A stretch of DNA of 63,437 nt from Paludibacteraceae bacterium. GTDB taxonomy: Bacteria; Bacteroidota; Bacteroidia; Bacteroidales; Paludibacteraceae. How positions within the stretch are numbered: position 1 is the stretch's first letter; each line of letters opens with the position of its first letter. The notes beneath the pieces were generated by a model, which did not search any database, was not told the DNA's origin, and was given only the letters and a program-made list of their open reading frames with translations. The position numbers were made by a program, and so were the translations under genes. The DNA lies in the NCBI GenBank assembly GCA_017447875.1, contig JAFSMP010000002.1, positions 1 to 63,437 of the forward strand, written 5' to 3'. Positions 32,509-40,799 of the stretch are shown here, piece by piece.

Positions 32509-34503
32509 ATGTATCAGTATATAGACGGCAACTGTGCATTAAGCGTGAATGACTGGATGGCGGCAGGACTAACCTACAGCCAATTCAAGCATGATAGTGA
32601 GCGCGGTTATCTCAAAATAGCCCGCAGAGGCATCAATGGCGAAACCCTTATTTGGGTTGACAGCATCCGTCGTGCGGACAGGATGCGTCTGATAGAACTC
32701 GCTTATGGCAAAGCCAAGGACACCAATACGGATATCTATGCCGTAGTAATGGATGTGCAGGCACGGCAGTTCTATACGCAGTACCATCAAGCTGACGGGA
32801 CGCCGTTGGACGCAGCGCACGTGAATGAGTACGTAGCGAAAGCCAGTCTGTTCACCGTCATGGCTAAGGGCTTGCAGACGCAACGGATGGCACGCGCCAA
32901 AAGCGGCAAACGGCTCATCATGAAAGAGTGGTACAATGCCATGCTGGTTTGGTACACTCAGCAATGCCGTGACCAACACAGCATAGCTTTTGGTCTGAAC
33001 CCTTATACAAACGTGCGCAGTTTTGAAAGGGCGTTTCAAGAGTATTTAAGCAGCGGTTATTCGGCATTGATCCATTCGGGCATTGGCAACAACAATGCGC
33101 GTAAGGTATGCAAGAAGTTGGAGAACTTGCTGCTGGCACTCTACCGTACGGAAGATCATCCGTTCATCAACCGCGTGCTGGAACTGTACACGGAGTTCAT
33201 CAGCGGCAAGAAAGAGCTATACGACCAGAACACCGGTGAAGTGTTCCGTCCTCGTGACTTCATCAAGCCGGGCAGCGAGACATTGAGCGAAAGCACCGTT
33301 TGGAACTACCTCAAAGATGTGTATGGCAACACCGCCATCTATGCTGACCGTAACGGCAACTTTGATTATAACAACAGCCTGCGTCCGAAGAACCACCGCC
33401 ATCACGGCACTTATTCCCTCAGCAAGATCTCTATGGATGACGTTGCACTGAGCCGTCACGCCCTTGGGAACAAATGGGTATATAAGTACATGGCGACCGA
33501 CGTAGTAAGTCAATACATCTTCCGTCCCGCCTACATCCTTGGCAAGCCGACCGAGCAAACGGTATATGAGAGTTTCCGCAATATGTTCTGCGAGCTCAGT
33601 CAGATGGGTCTGCCGATGCCGGGTGAACTGGAGGTGGAGCACCACATTATGAGCAACTTCACATGGTTGCCGGAAGTGTTCAAGTTTGTCCGTTTCTGCC
33701 AGTCGCCGACGGAGAAACGCGCAGAGCACGCCATCCGCCGCCTGAAATACGGTGCAGCCAAGGACATGGGTCAGACCCGCGGCCGTTGGTACGCGAAACA
33801 TGAGGCATACAGGTCAGTACGTTTCAAGATCAACGGCGACTACCCGGAACCGGAGTTTGACCCGCGCCGACTGATTGCGGATGACATCGCCGCCATCGAC
33901 GCACACAATAACGAGTTGCACCCGGATCAGAAGCGTTACCCGGGCAAAACACGCAAGCAAGTGCTGATGGAGAACTACAACCCCAGCCTGCAAGCGATTG
34001 ATCCGAGCTTCTTATATAAGTTCATCGGTAACAAGACAGAGACGAGCATCCGCAATAACGACTACTGCCAAGTGGATCTGCAACGGTTCGAGTTGAAGGA
34101 TTACGAATGCCTGCAACGTCTGAAACCAAACAACCGTACTGTGACCGCCTACTGGCTGCCGGATGAGGAAGGCAAGGTCAACACCGTTTACTTGTACCAA
34201 GGTGAGACCTATATCGGCGAGGCGGAGAATCTGGAGCAATTCACCTATAACGAGTGCGCCGCCGAGCGTACCGCCGAGGATGAGGCCAAGATGGTCCACC
34301 AAGCGAAACGCGCCGCCCACTTTGACAAACTCATCAAGGAGCGCCGTCAGGACATTCCGAAGATAGGCAAGTTGGATACCACCACGGCACGTTACATCGA
34401 GGAAGTGCCGGTTGACATAGTAGTCGAGGAAAACGAACAGCCGGTGAACTATGACGGTGACGAGTTTGCAGACTACGCAGCAAATGCAATCAATTCATTA
34501 TAA
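32509..34503 (+). CDS. Mu-type DDE transposase (MuA analogue)
   Basis: 664 residues, the size of MuA. It has an N-terminal DNA-binding part with a helix-turn-helix-like start (ALSVNDWMAAGLTYSQFKHD), a helical middle, and an integrase core at ~300-420. Acidic residues: Asp310/Asp311 in KISMDDVALSR, Asp331 in MATDVVSQYIF, Glu377 in GELEVEHHI, and Glu402/Glu406 in TEKRAEHAIRRL. The 66-residue gap from Asp311 to Glu377 equals that between the first two Asp of MuA, so Glu seems to stand where the second Asp is expected. A Mu C-terminal-like beta domain (VTAYWLPDEEGKVNTVYLY) and a charged tail that should contact the MuB-like ATPase follow. It carries out integration and replicative transposition. 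Confidence 0.9.
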   Translation: MYQYIDGNCALSVNDWMAAGLTYSQFKHDSERGYLKIARRGINGETLIWVDSIRRADRMRLIELAYGKAKDTNTDIYAVVMDVQARQFYTQYHQADGTPLDAAHVNEYVAKASLFTVMAKGLQTQRMARAKSGKRLIMKEWYNAMLVWYTQQCRDQHSIAFGLNPYTNVRSFERAFQEYLSSGYSALIHSGIGNNNARKVCKKLENLLLALYRTEDHPFINRVLELYTEFISGKKELYDQNTGEVFRPRDFIKPGSETLSESTVWNYLKDVYGNTAIYADRNGNFDYNNSLRPKNHRHHGTYSLSKISMDDVALSRHALGNKWVYKYMATDVVSQYIFRPAYILGKPTEQTVYESFRNMFCELSQMGLPMPGELEVEHHIMSNFTWLPEVFKFVRFCQSPTEKRAEHAIRRLKYGAAKDMGQTRGRWYAKHEAYRSVRFKINGDYPEPEFDPRRLIADDIAAIDAHNNELHPDQKRYPGKTRKQVLMENYNPSLQAIDPSFLYKFIGNKTETSIRNNDYCQVDLQRFELKDYECLQRLKPNNRTVTAYWLPDEEGKVNTVYLYQGETYIGEAENLEQFTYNECAAERTAEDEAKMVHQAKRAAHFDKLIKERRQDIPKIGKLDTTTARYIEEVPVDIVVEENEQPVNYDGDEFADYAANAINSL

Positions 34504-34526
34504 CCATATAAAACAAAAGACCAATT

Positions 34527-35414
34527 ATGTTAGTAAGTAACGACATGAGAGCACGGATCATCGAAGCGATGAAGGTAGCTCGTGAGAACTTCGGCGGCAG
34601 CGATGCACGCTTCGCCAATTCCCTTAACATTAACGCCAGCCAGCTCAGCCGCATCATGCGTGGCGACTGGGAGAAAGTGCTGAGCGATGAGAAATGGATC
34701 ACCATCGCCCGTATTCTGGGCGTGGGTATAGGTACGCAGAGCACATGGAAAACGGCTAACACGCCGGTATTCCAGTTCATCACGGCACAGTTGGAGAAAT
34801 GTCAAGCCGAGAGCATGAGCGCACTGTTATGCGACCTGAGCGACATCGGCAAGACGTATGCCGCCCTGCATTACCAGCGCAACCACAAAAACGTGGTGTA
34901 CGTAGATTGCAGCCAAGTCAAGAGCAAACAGAAACTAATACGCAAGATAGCCAAGTCGTTCGGTGTGGGCAGCACAGGCAAGTACGATGACGTGTACGAG
35001 GATTTGGTCTTTTACCTCAAGCAGCTGCCCACACCGCTTATTATTCTGGACGAGGCGGGAGATCTGCATTATGAAGCATTCTTGGAAATCAAAGCCCTGT
35101 GGAACGCCACGGAACAGGCTTGCGGTTACTACATGATGGGTGCCGATGGTCTGAAACAGAAGATAGCGCGTGCCATAGATAACAAGAAGGTCGGTTATAC
35201 GGAGCTATTCAGCCGTTTCGGTCGCAAGTACATCAACTGCCTGCCGGCTAACAACGATGACCGCATTAAGATGCTTCAGGCCACCGCTTCCATGATCATC
35301 AAAGCCAACAGCAAAGAAGGTACCGATGTCATGCAGGTGCTGCGTGCCAGCGCAGACGCACAGGGTGTACCGAGTTTGCGCCGTATCAACAAAGAACTGA
35401 GCAAACTGGGATAA
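34527..35414 (+). CDS. MuB-like AAA+ target-capture ATPase
   Basis: 295 residues. N-terminal helix-turn-helix (~25-50, FANSLNINASQLSRIMRG), AAA+ core: P-loop region DLSDIGKT (103-110), Walker B LIILDEAG (Asp175, Glu176), and an Arg-containing end FSRFGRKYINCLP. The first P-loop residue is Asp instead of Gly, so the loop is degenerate, though Lys109 and Thr110 are kept. In Mu this protein coats target DNA, activates the transposase and protects the phage from self-insertion. It follows the transposase by 23 bp and precedes a second ATPase by 3 bp. Confidence 0.85.
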   Translation: MLVSNDMRARIIEAMKVARENFGGSDARFANSLNINASQLSRIMRGDWEKVLSDEKWITIARILGVGIGTQSTWKTANTPVFQFITAQLEKCQAESMSALLCDLSDIGKTYAALHYQRNHKNVVYVDCSQVKSKQKLIRKIAKSFGVGSTGKYDDVYEDLVFYLKQLPTPLIILDEAGDLHYEAFLEIKALWNATEQACGYYMMGADGLKQKIARAIDNKKVGYTELFSRFGRKYINCLPANNDDRIKMLQATASMIIKANSKEGTDVMQVLRASADAQGVPSLRRINKELSKLG

Positions 35415-35417
35415 GTC

Positions 35418-36065
35418 ATGGCAAAGGCAAGACAGGCACAAAGCATCAATAACGTCCGCACGGCGAAGTTCACTTGCTTGGATTTTGTAGGCGAGTGGTT
35501 CCGCGCCGTAGGACGCCCTGAGCGCACCGGCACACACATCATCATTGGACCGTCCAAGAACGGTAAGACCACCTTTGAAATGATGTATGCCAAGTATCTC
35601 AGCAGCTTTGAGCGTACTGCCATTAACAGCGTTGAGGAAGGTCTGTGCAAGACAACTCAGATGGCGATGGATCGCGTGAACATGTGGGAAGTAGGAAGCC
35701 ACGTTGTCTTGTACGACAAATTAGAGATAGAAGATCTCATCAAGAAATTAGACCAACACAAAAGCCCCAATATCATCTTCATAGACAGCATCCAGTTCGC
35801 AGACATGACGTTCAAGGACTACAAGATGCTCAAACACCGGTACCCAAACAAACTATTTGTCTATGTCAGCCACGTTGAAGGCGGCAAGCCGGAAGGCAAA
35901 GTAGCACAACGCATATACAAGGATGCGTCCGTGGTATGGCATATTGAAGGGTTCCGCGCCATCCCTCAAAGCCGTTTCGTGGAGGACGGCGTTACACAGG
36001 ATTATATTGAGATCTGGAAAGAGGGCGCAGATAAGTATTGGGGCAAAATGCAGAACGAGCAATGA
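35418..36065 (+). CDS. Second P-loop ATPase of the transposition operon (RecA/RadA-like)
   Basis: 215 residues. A full Walker A GPSKNGKT (44-51) and Walker B NIIFIDS (Asp122) plus LFVYVSHVEGGKPEGKVAQR and DASVVWHIEGFRA give the RecA/DnaB-like pattern seen in KaiC/RadA single-domain proteins. It overlaps the next gene by 4 bases (ATGA). Mu has no such gene. It may load or remodel DNA during transposition-replication, or assist the MuB-like protein whose P-loop is weak; both are inference. Confidence 0.75.
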   Translation: MAKARQAQSINNVRTAKFTCLDFVGEWFRAVGRPERTGTHIIIGPSKNGKTTFEMMYAKYLSSFERTAINSVEEGLCKTTQMAMDRVNMWEVGSHVVLYDKLEIEDLIKKLDQHKSPNIIFIDSIQFADMTFKDYKMLKHRYPNKLFVYVSHVEGGKPEGKVAQRIYKDASVVWHIEGFRAIPQSRFVEDGVTQDYIEIWKEGADKYWGKMQNEQ

Positions 36066-36517
36066 AAAAGACACAAGGCCAGTTAATAAAAGAGCTGCAC
36101 ATCCTGTTTAACCAGTGCAACATCAGCGAGAGCGACAAAGAAGCCATTTACAGTTCCTATGGAGTGCGTTCCAGCAAGGATCTGAATGTCGTTCAATTAG
36201 GCGAGATTTGCGACAAACTGCACGGCTTATTGCAGAAGGACGGCCGGGAACCGAAGCCGAGCCGCCGCAAGACACCGCTACAACAGGCGCAGACGTGTTG
36301 CAAGGTAGCCATTGGCAAGTTGCTGGCAGCTCAGGGAAAGATAGCCGCCTCCGGATGGGGCATTGCTGAGTGGAACCTGATTACCGGGACGGCCTGCCGA
36401 GCCGCAGGAGTAGATGCCTTTCATCAGATACCGCTCAGCAAGCTCCGGGGGGTAGCTTACGAATTTAACAAGCAAGCGCAGGGCATAGCGCAGGCAAAAC
36501 AAATAATCAACCAATAA
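36062..36517 (+). CDS. Early phage protein, possibly GemA/gp16-like
   Basis: 151 residues starting MKKTQGQLIKELH; the ATG overlaps the previous stop. The N-terminal half (LHILFNQCNISESDKEAIYSS, RSSKDLNVVQLGEICDKLHG) recalls the DUF1018/GemA proteins of Mu-like phages, which modulate host DNA topology and transcription. The second half is basic and helical. The family call is weak; position after the transposition genes supports it. Confidence 0.45.
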   Translation: MKKTQGQLIKELHILFNQCNISESDKEAIYSSYGVRSSKDLNVVQLGEICDKLHGLLQKDGREPKPSRRKTPLQQAQTCCKVAIGKLLAAQGKIAASGWGIAEWNLITGTACRAAGVDAFHQIPLSKLRGVAYEFNKQAQGIAQAKQIINQ

Positions 36518-36530
36518 ATTTTTAATCGTT

Positions 36531-37196
36531 ATGGCAAAGTATGAATTATCCGATGAGGAAGTTGCACTGTTGGAACAAGCACGTGCAGACAAGGCAAAGC
36601 GTGAAGCCGAAGAAAAACACGCACAGGAAGTAAAGACCTACAAGGATCTGGTGGATGAGGCTGTAAATGACACCGTGCCGGAAGCGGAGGATGTCAGCCG
36701 CATGTTAGAGCAACGCAAGGCGGGAATCTTTGAACGTTTCCACAGCATTATTGCTATGAAAGAAGAACTCTACAAGGGTTCAAAGAGCATGGCCAAAGAA
36801 GGACGCTTTACTGATTCATTCACGAACAAAGCCGGTACCGCACGCGTTACCCTCGGCTTCAACACCAACGATGCGTATGATGACACCTATACCGCCGGTG
36901 TAGAGAAAGTGAAAGAGTACATCCAGAGCCTTGCTTCTGATGATAAGAGCCGTCAGCTGGCAGAAATGGTCAACACGCTTCTGATGGAACGCAGCAAAGC
37001 CGGACAGCTCAAAGCGCAGAACGTGCTCCGTCTGGAGAACATGGCAAACGAGAGCGGTGATACTACGTTCATCGAAGGAATGAAGATCATCCGCGATGCA
37101 TACCGTCCGGAACGCACCAAGCAGTTTGTCAAGGTGGAAGTCAAGGATGCAAGCGGCAAGTTCCAAACCATCAGTCTGAACATGACAAATTGTTAA
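36531..37196 (+). CDS. DUF3164 family phage protein
   Basis: 221 residues. Acidic coiled-coil start (LEQARADKAKREAEEKH), RKAGIFERFHSIIAMKEELY, and the conserved C-terminal part MKIIRDAYRPERTKQFVKVEVKD then FQTISLNM. DUF3164 proteins lie in the early region of Mu-like phages and have no settled function. Confidence 0.75.
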   Translation: MAKYELSDEEVALLEQARADKAKREAEEKHAQEVKTYKDLVDEAVNDTVPEAEDVSRMLEQRKAGIFERFHSIIAMKEELYKGSKSMAKEGRFTDSFTNKAGTARVTLGFNTNDAYDDTYTAGVEKVKEYIQSLASDDKSRQLAEMVNTLLMERSKAGQLKAQNVLRLENMANESGDTTFIEGMKIIRDAYRPERTKQFVKVEVKDASGKFQTISLNMTNC

Positions 37197-37199
37197 GTT

Positions 37200-37373
37200 A
37201 TGGCTAAACAGAATTTTGAATATAAGAATGTAGAACTATGCGGATGTTGTCAAGGCACCGGATGGGATGAAACCGGAAAGCACCGGTGCCCCACTTGCGA
37301 TGGCACAGGCAGGATCTACAAGACGCGAAAAGGAACCGTAACGGTCGATCCGTACAGAGACGGACCGAAATAA
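37200..37373 (+). CDS. Tiny DnaJ-type zinc-ribbon protein
   Basis: 57 residues with CGCCQGTGWD and CPTCDGTGRI, two CxxCxGxG motifs as in the DnaJ cysteine-rich domain; one zinc should be bound. Starts 3 bases after the DUF3164 stop. Such lone DnaJ zinc fingers are often seen in phages; partner unknown. The gap after it (37374-37459) shows no signal. Confidence 0.75.
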   Translation: MAKQNFEYKNVELCGCCQGTGWDETGKHRCPTCDGTGRIYKTRKGTVTVDPYRDGPK

Positions 37374-37459
37374 AAAACAAGGGCTCCCTACCGAAGCAGA
37401 AAGCCATTGCAGAAACCGAGCGCAAAATTACTAAAAAAAATTGAATTGTGCAAATAAAA

Positions 37460-37696
37460 ATGGCATTTTCTCGTAAAAATCTGCTTTTAAGGGTTAAAGA
37501 AGTCAATGAATTGTACATGGAGAAAGCAAAAATAGGTCTGAGTACCGAATTTATCTTCCGTACATTCATCAAGCCCCGGTACCATATCAGCCGTTCTACG
37601 CTGTATGAATACTTGGCTATACCCTATGACAGACAATTACGCGAGATAGCGCAACGCGAGAGAGCCGAAAAGGAGCAAAATCCAACCTTATTTTAA
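37460..37696 (+). CDS. Small basic protein with helix-turn-helix-like segment
   Basis: 78 residues starting at ATG 37460 (MAFSRKNLLLRVKEVNE); a GTG at 37448 would add four residues. The part RTFIKPRYHISRSTLYEYLAI looks like a helix-turn-helix with recognition helix SRSTLYEYL. It is related by pattern to small proteins of other Bacteroides Mu-like phages. It is one candidate for the late-gene activator that must exist, because no Mor/C homologue is seen. Confidence 0.55.
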   Translation: MAFSRKNLLLRVKEVNELYMEKAKIGLSTEFIFRTFIKPRYHISRSTLYEYLAIPYDRQLREIAQRERAEKEQNPTLF

Positions 37697-37719
37697 TTAA
37701 CTTATAAATTTATCAGATT

Positions 37720-38145
37720 ATGTATTTTTATGAAATTGTAACCAAGTACCAACGTCAAACCGGAGAGGACAATCCGGGCTTGGTAAAAGAGACCTATCTG
37801 GTCGAGGCAATCAACCCCACCAACGCAGAAGCGCGTCTTGTAGAGGAAATCGAAGCGTTTATCTTCGGTGACCAAGAGACGGAGCGCATCACTAAGCGCA
37901 ACATTTATGAGATCTTTGCCAATCCGGATGGCGAAAACTGGTACAAAGGTCGTGTGGAACTCATCGTAGTAGATGGCGATACCGAGAGCCGGAAGGCGGT
38001 TACTGTTCTGGTGCAAGCCAACACCATCAGCGACGCACTCAGGACACTCAAAGACGAGACCGCCGGCATTGACTGCGAGATTGTAGGACTGGCAAAGTCA
38101 CCGATCTTGGAAGTGTACCGGGCCACCAATGATGTGATGGAATGA
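37720..38145 (+). CDS. DUF4494 family protein
   Basis: 141 residues. MYFYEIVTKYQR, VKETYLVEAINPTNAEARLVEEIE and the end RTLKDETAGIDCEIVGLAKSPIL fit the Bacteroidota family DUF4494, often found in phage and conjugative regions. Function unknown. Its TGA overlaps the next ATG. Confidence 0.7.
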   Translation: MYFYEIVTKYQRQTGEDNPGLVKETYLVEAINPTNAEARLVEEIEAFIFGDQETERITKRNIYEIFANPDGENWYKGRVELIVVDGDTESRKAVTVLVQANTISDALRTLKDETAGIDCEIVGLAKSPILEVYRATNDVME

Positions 38146-38489
38146 GAACTGACTGGCAAAATATGAAAGCCGGTGATGTGGTTCAATCTCGCAATGGGCA
38201 ACGTTTTGTAATTGGGCAGGTCATCACACGTGACCTGCCCATTGATTTAGAACGGCACACCAAACCATGCGTGATTGCAGCCAGTCAAGAGCGGTTTGCA
38301 GAGGATGAAGGTGCAATGTGGTATTTCCTCTATCCGGAAGGCAATCATTTTGCTCACATGCAAGAAACCTATGTTACAGGAGGCCGCAGAGGAACATTCA
38401 TTGCTTACACAGGTTGTACACCGTCACCCTTTGACGCCATCGGCTATTTCAAAGGTTATGTTCAACAAAGTTTATTCTCAGAATCATGA
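38142..38489 (+). CDS. Phage protein of unknown function
   Basis: 115 residues (MRTDWQNMKAGDVVQSRNG...). The start suggests a small SH3-like barrel (AGDVVQSRNGQRFVIGQVI). Coupled at both ends by ATGA overlaps. Not recognised. Confidence 0.6.
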   Translation: MRTDWQNMKAGDVVQSRNGQRFVIGQVITRDLPIDLERHTKPCVIAASQERFAEDEGAMWYFLYPEGNHFAHMQETYVTGGRRGTFIAYTGCTPSPFDAIGYFKGYVQQSLFSES

Positions 38490-38674
38490 GCCCAAGAGAG
38501 TTCTTTGATAAAGTAGCAGAAATGCGGAAGTGCCAACGCAACTACTATTCAGCCCGCAGAGCTAAGAATCCAGACGGGCAACGCGAATGGCTCGGTAAGA
38601 GCCTTGCATTAGAAACCGAGATTGACAACGAAATTACCCGTGTTCACAATCTCACGGCACAACAAACCAATTAA
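38486..38674 (+). CDS. Small helical phage protein
   Basis: 62 residues forming two helices (PREFFDKVAEMRKCQRNYYS and LGKSLALETEIDNEITRV). The pattern recurs in Bacteroides phages as a short helical hairpin of unknown role. Overlaps the previous stop. Confidence 0.6.
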   Translation: MSPREFFDKVAEMRKCQRNYYSARRAKNPDGQREWLGKSLALETEIDNEITRVHNLTAQQTN

Positions 38675-38686
38675 ATTATTACGATT

Positions 38687-39019
38687 ATGACAAAACAAGA
38701 AACGACCCTATGTTTTATTACGTATGTAGGGAACTGTGGCGGAACTGCCATGGCAAAAGCAATCAAAGAGTTTGCACACAAAGAGTATGAAGATACCATC
38801 ATTGACGAGTACCAGCGCAATGATGTAGTGGCAGCACTCCAGCAGAAAGCAGACGAGTTGGCAACTGCCAACCCCAAATGGAAACGGTCAAAGATCAGTT
38901 TGGGTGACAATACTTGTGGCGGTGCGTATCTCCATCCGGCATCAATCTACTGGCTCCGTGTGGATGGTGAGACCATTCTGACAATAAAGAAAGCAAAAGG
39001 TAAATTTTCAGATTTGTAA
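38687..39019 (+). CDS. Phage protein of unknown function
   Basis: 110 residues (MTKQETTLCFITYVGNCGG...). An alpha/beta small domain ending in IYWLRVDGETILTIKKAKG. Not recognised; part of the early operon by spacing (12 bp). Confidence 0.55.
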   Translation: MTKQETTLCFITYVGNCGGTAMAKAIKEFAHKEYEDTIIDEYQRNDVVAALQQKADELATANPKWKRSKISLGDNTCGGAYLHPASIYWLRVDGETILTIKKAKGKFSDL

Positions 39020-39023
39020 GGTT

Positions 39024-39209
39024 ATGAGAAAGTTCGTAGTTTTAATTTTTAGTTTACGCTATCATAACTTTCAAAAGGTAAATATAGTATTTACTGATGG
39101 CGAGGTCGTTACACTGGATAGTGTACAACAAAAAGTAATAACTAAACTAAACACTGATTCGTTCATGCTAATGTCATGGTCGCCAGTAGATGAATTTATA
39201 GTCGAATGA
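39024..39209 (+). CDS. Small phage protein of unknown function
   Basis: 61 residues (MRKFVVLIFSLRYHNFQ...), beta-rich, with good spacing to its neighbours (4 and 3 bp). Lower GC than the flanking genes. Not recognised. Confidence 0.45.
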   Translation: MRKFVVLIFSLRYHNFQKVNIVFTDGEVVTLDSVQQKVITKLNTDSFMLMSWSPVDEFIVE

Positions 39210-39212
39210 ATT

Positions 39213-39803
39213 ATGAAAAAGATAATGTTTAATGACAAATACCGGCTAACAGAGGCTGTATTGCAGAGGCGTAAGACAATGACGCGCAGGCTCGTTCCTG
39301 AAAGAGTTGTTATTGATGGTAAAGTGTGGGCATTACCGAAAGAAAATCCCTATGAGGCATTGCGCGCATACATTCTGAGCAAAGCACCATATAAAGTAGG
39401 CGAAATTATAGCTGTTTCCCAATCATACAAGCAACTTGAAATGGAGATCGATCGTCTCGGTCTTCCCCTTAATGTAAAAGAGGAAATCAGACGTCACCAA
39501 GGCTATAAAAACAAGATGTATGTCAAGGCGGAAGATATGCCGCACAAAATCAAGATTATTGGTCTTAAAGCGGAGTTCATTCAGGACATATCCGATGTGG
39601 ACTGCTTCAAGGAAGGCATTTACAGCCTATCAGACACAACCAGCGTCCACAAGCCCAAAACAATGTACACATTCATTGGTGGCCGTCTTTTTGACAAAGC
39701 ACAATGGGCGTTCCGTTCATTATTCATCAAGACATCCGGCAAAAGAAAAGAATGGGAACAAAACTGGTGGACGTATGCTTATGAATTTGAATTAGTGGAC
39801 TGA
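39213..39803 (+). CDS. Phage protein with KTMTRR motif (possibly ASCH-like)
   Basis: 196 residues. The start KIMFNDKYRLTEAVLQRRKTMTRR is shared by many phage proteins linked to ASCH/PUA-type RNA-binding folds; the rest (YKVGEIIAVSQSY, YVKAEDMPHKIKIIGLKAEFIQDIS, FKEGIY) fits a PUA-like barrel. RNA or modified-base binding is a guess. Confidence 0.55.
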   Translation: MKKIMFNDKYRLTEAVLQRRKTMTRRLVPERVVIDGKVWALPKENPYEALRAYILSKAPYKVGEIIAVSQSYKQLEMEIDRLGLPLNVKEEIRRHQGYKNKMYVKAEDMPHKIKIIGLKAEFIQDISDVDCFKEGIYSLSDTTSVHKPKTMYTFIGGRLFDKAQWAFRSLFIKTSGKRKEWEQNWWTYAYEFELVD

Positions 39804-39804
39804 T

Positions 39805-40275
39805 ATGATTGTCGAAAAACTGAAACGGCTTGAGGTAACGCACAAGCGTCCTATTATTCAAGAGAAAAGGCTACCGGTTTACTATGGATGGGCTAAAATT
39901 AACAGAGTAATGAGGCGTGAAGCGTTGATGGTGATCTTCTTGAACGAGAATCCCGGACCGCGTGTAGGACGGGATGGATCAGATGGAGTGACCAAATGGA
40001 TTATTCCTGTTTATAAACGGTGGCAGACGCAGAAAGAAGCTGAGGATGGAAAGAATAGCATTCGTATGTACACCACGTATGATACGTATATGGATGACAA
40101 ACGCATAGGTGGTAGCCTTGAAGTAATACTGCAAGACAATTACGAAGCGGACAAAAACAATGTGAGCAAGTCCGAACGTGAAGCCATACGCAAAGCATTA
40201 TTCAACGCATATATGGATGTTCATCCTAACTACAGGGAGCCCAATAGACAGTTATGTTTTAGACTTGATGAGTAA
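39805..40275 (+). CDS. Phage protein of unknown function
   Basis: 156 residues (MIVEKLKRLEVTHKRP...). Holds VIFLNENPGPRVGRDGSDG and a charged helical C-terminal half. Starts 1 base after the previous gene. Not recognised. Confidence 0.5.
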   Translation: MIVEKLKRLEVTHKRPIIQEKRLPVYYGWAKINRVMRREALMVIFLNENPGPRVGRDGSDGVTKWIIPVYKRWQTQKEAEDGKNSIRMYTTYDTYMDDKRIGGSLEVILQDNYEADKNNVSKSEREAIRKALFNAYMDVHPNYREPNRQLCFRLDE

Positions 40276-40281
40276 GAGATT

Positions 40282-40761
40282 ATGAAACCGACAACACCAA
40301 TACTTGATGCCTGTTGTGGCAGCCGGATGTTCTGGTTTGACAAAGACAACCCCAATGTGACATTTATGGATATCCGCGATGAGGAATGTGTTTTGTCAGA
40401 TGGTCAGACGGTCATTGTTCACCCGAATGTGATAGGCGACTTCACCAAAATGCCATTCCCGGACAAATCATTTAAGTTGGTGGTTTTTGACCCTCCACAC
40501 CTCGTATGGGCAGGCAAGAACGCAAACCTGTACAAACGATATGGCAGATTAGACCGGGATTGGGCAACGGAACTGAAAGCCGGACTGGATGAGTGTATGA
40601 GAGTTTGCGATGATTACGGCATTGTGATCTTCAAATGGGCAGAATCACAGTTGAAGCTCAGAACCGTACTCGAAGCCATCGAGCGACAACCACTATTCGG
40701 GCACAGATCCAACGCCAGCGGAAAGACAATCTGGATGGCGTTTATGAAGTTCCCCTCTTAA
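40282..40761 (+). CDS. Phage class I SAM-dependent methyltransferase
   Basis: 159 residues. PILDACCGSRMFWFDKDNP is the SAM-binding motif I region, DIRDEE motif II, and VVFDPPH (about residues 68-74) the catalytic D-P-P-H/Y motif of DNA adenine or amino methyltransferases; KWAESQLKL and SGKTIWMAF follow. No separate target-recognition domain is present. Last gene of the early operon. Likely modifies phage DNA and may guard it against host restriction, as Mom does in Mu by other chemistry; target base unknown. Confidence 0.75.
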   Translation: MKPTTPILDACCGSRMFWFDKDNPNVTFMDIRDEECVLSDGQTVIVHPNVIGDFTKMPFPDKSFKLVVFDPPHLVWAGKNANLYKRYGRLDRDWATELKAGLDECMRVCDDYGIVIFKWAESQLKLRTVLEAIERQPLFGHRSNASGKTIWMAFMKFPS

Positions 40762-40766
40762 ACAAC

Positions 40767-40799
40767 GAAAGCACCCCGCAATGAGGTGCTTTCTTGTTT
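40767..40799. terminator. Bidirectional terminator between early and leftward late operons
   Basis: GAAAGCACC-N9-GGTGCTTTC with TTGTTT on the plus side and GTTGTTT on the minus side. It lies between two convergent gene ends 36 bp apart. Confidence 0.8.

Noticed and set aside
35205-35702. 165-codon minus-strand frame across the MuB-like and second ATPase genes
   Set aside because: Shadow frame; both plus-strand genes have clear motifs and the frame spans their boundary.
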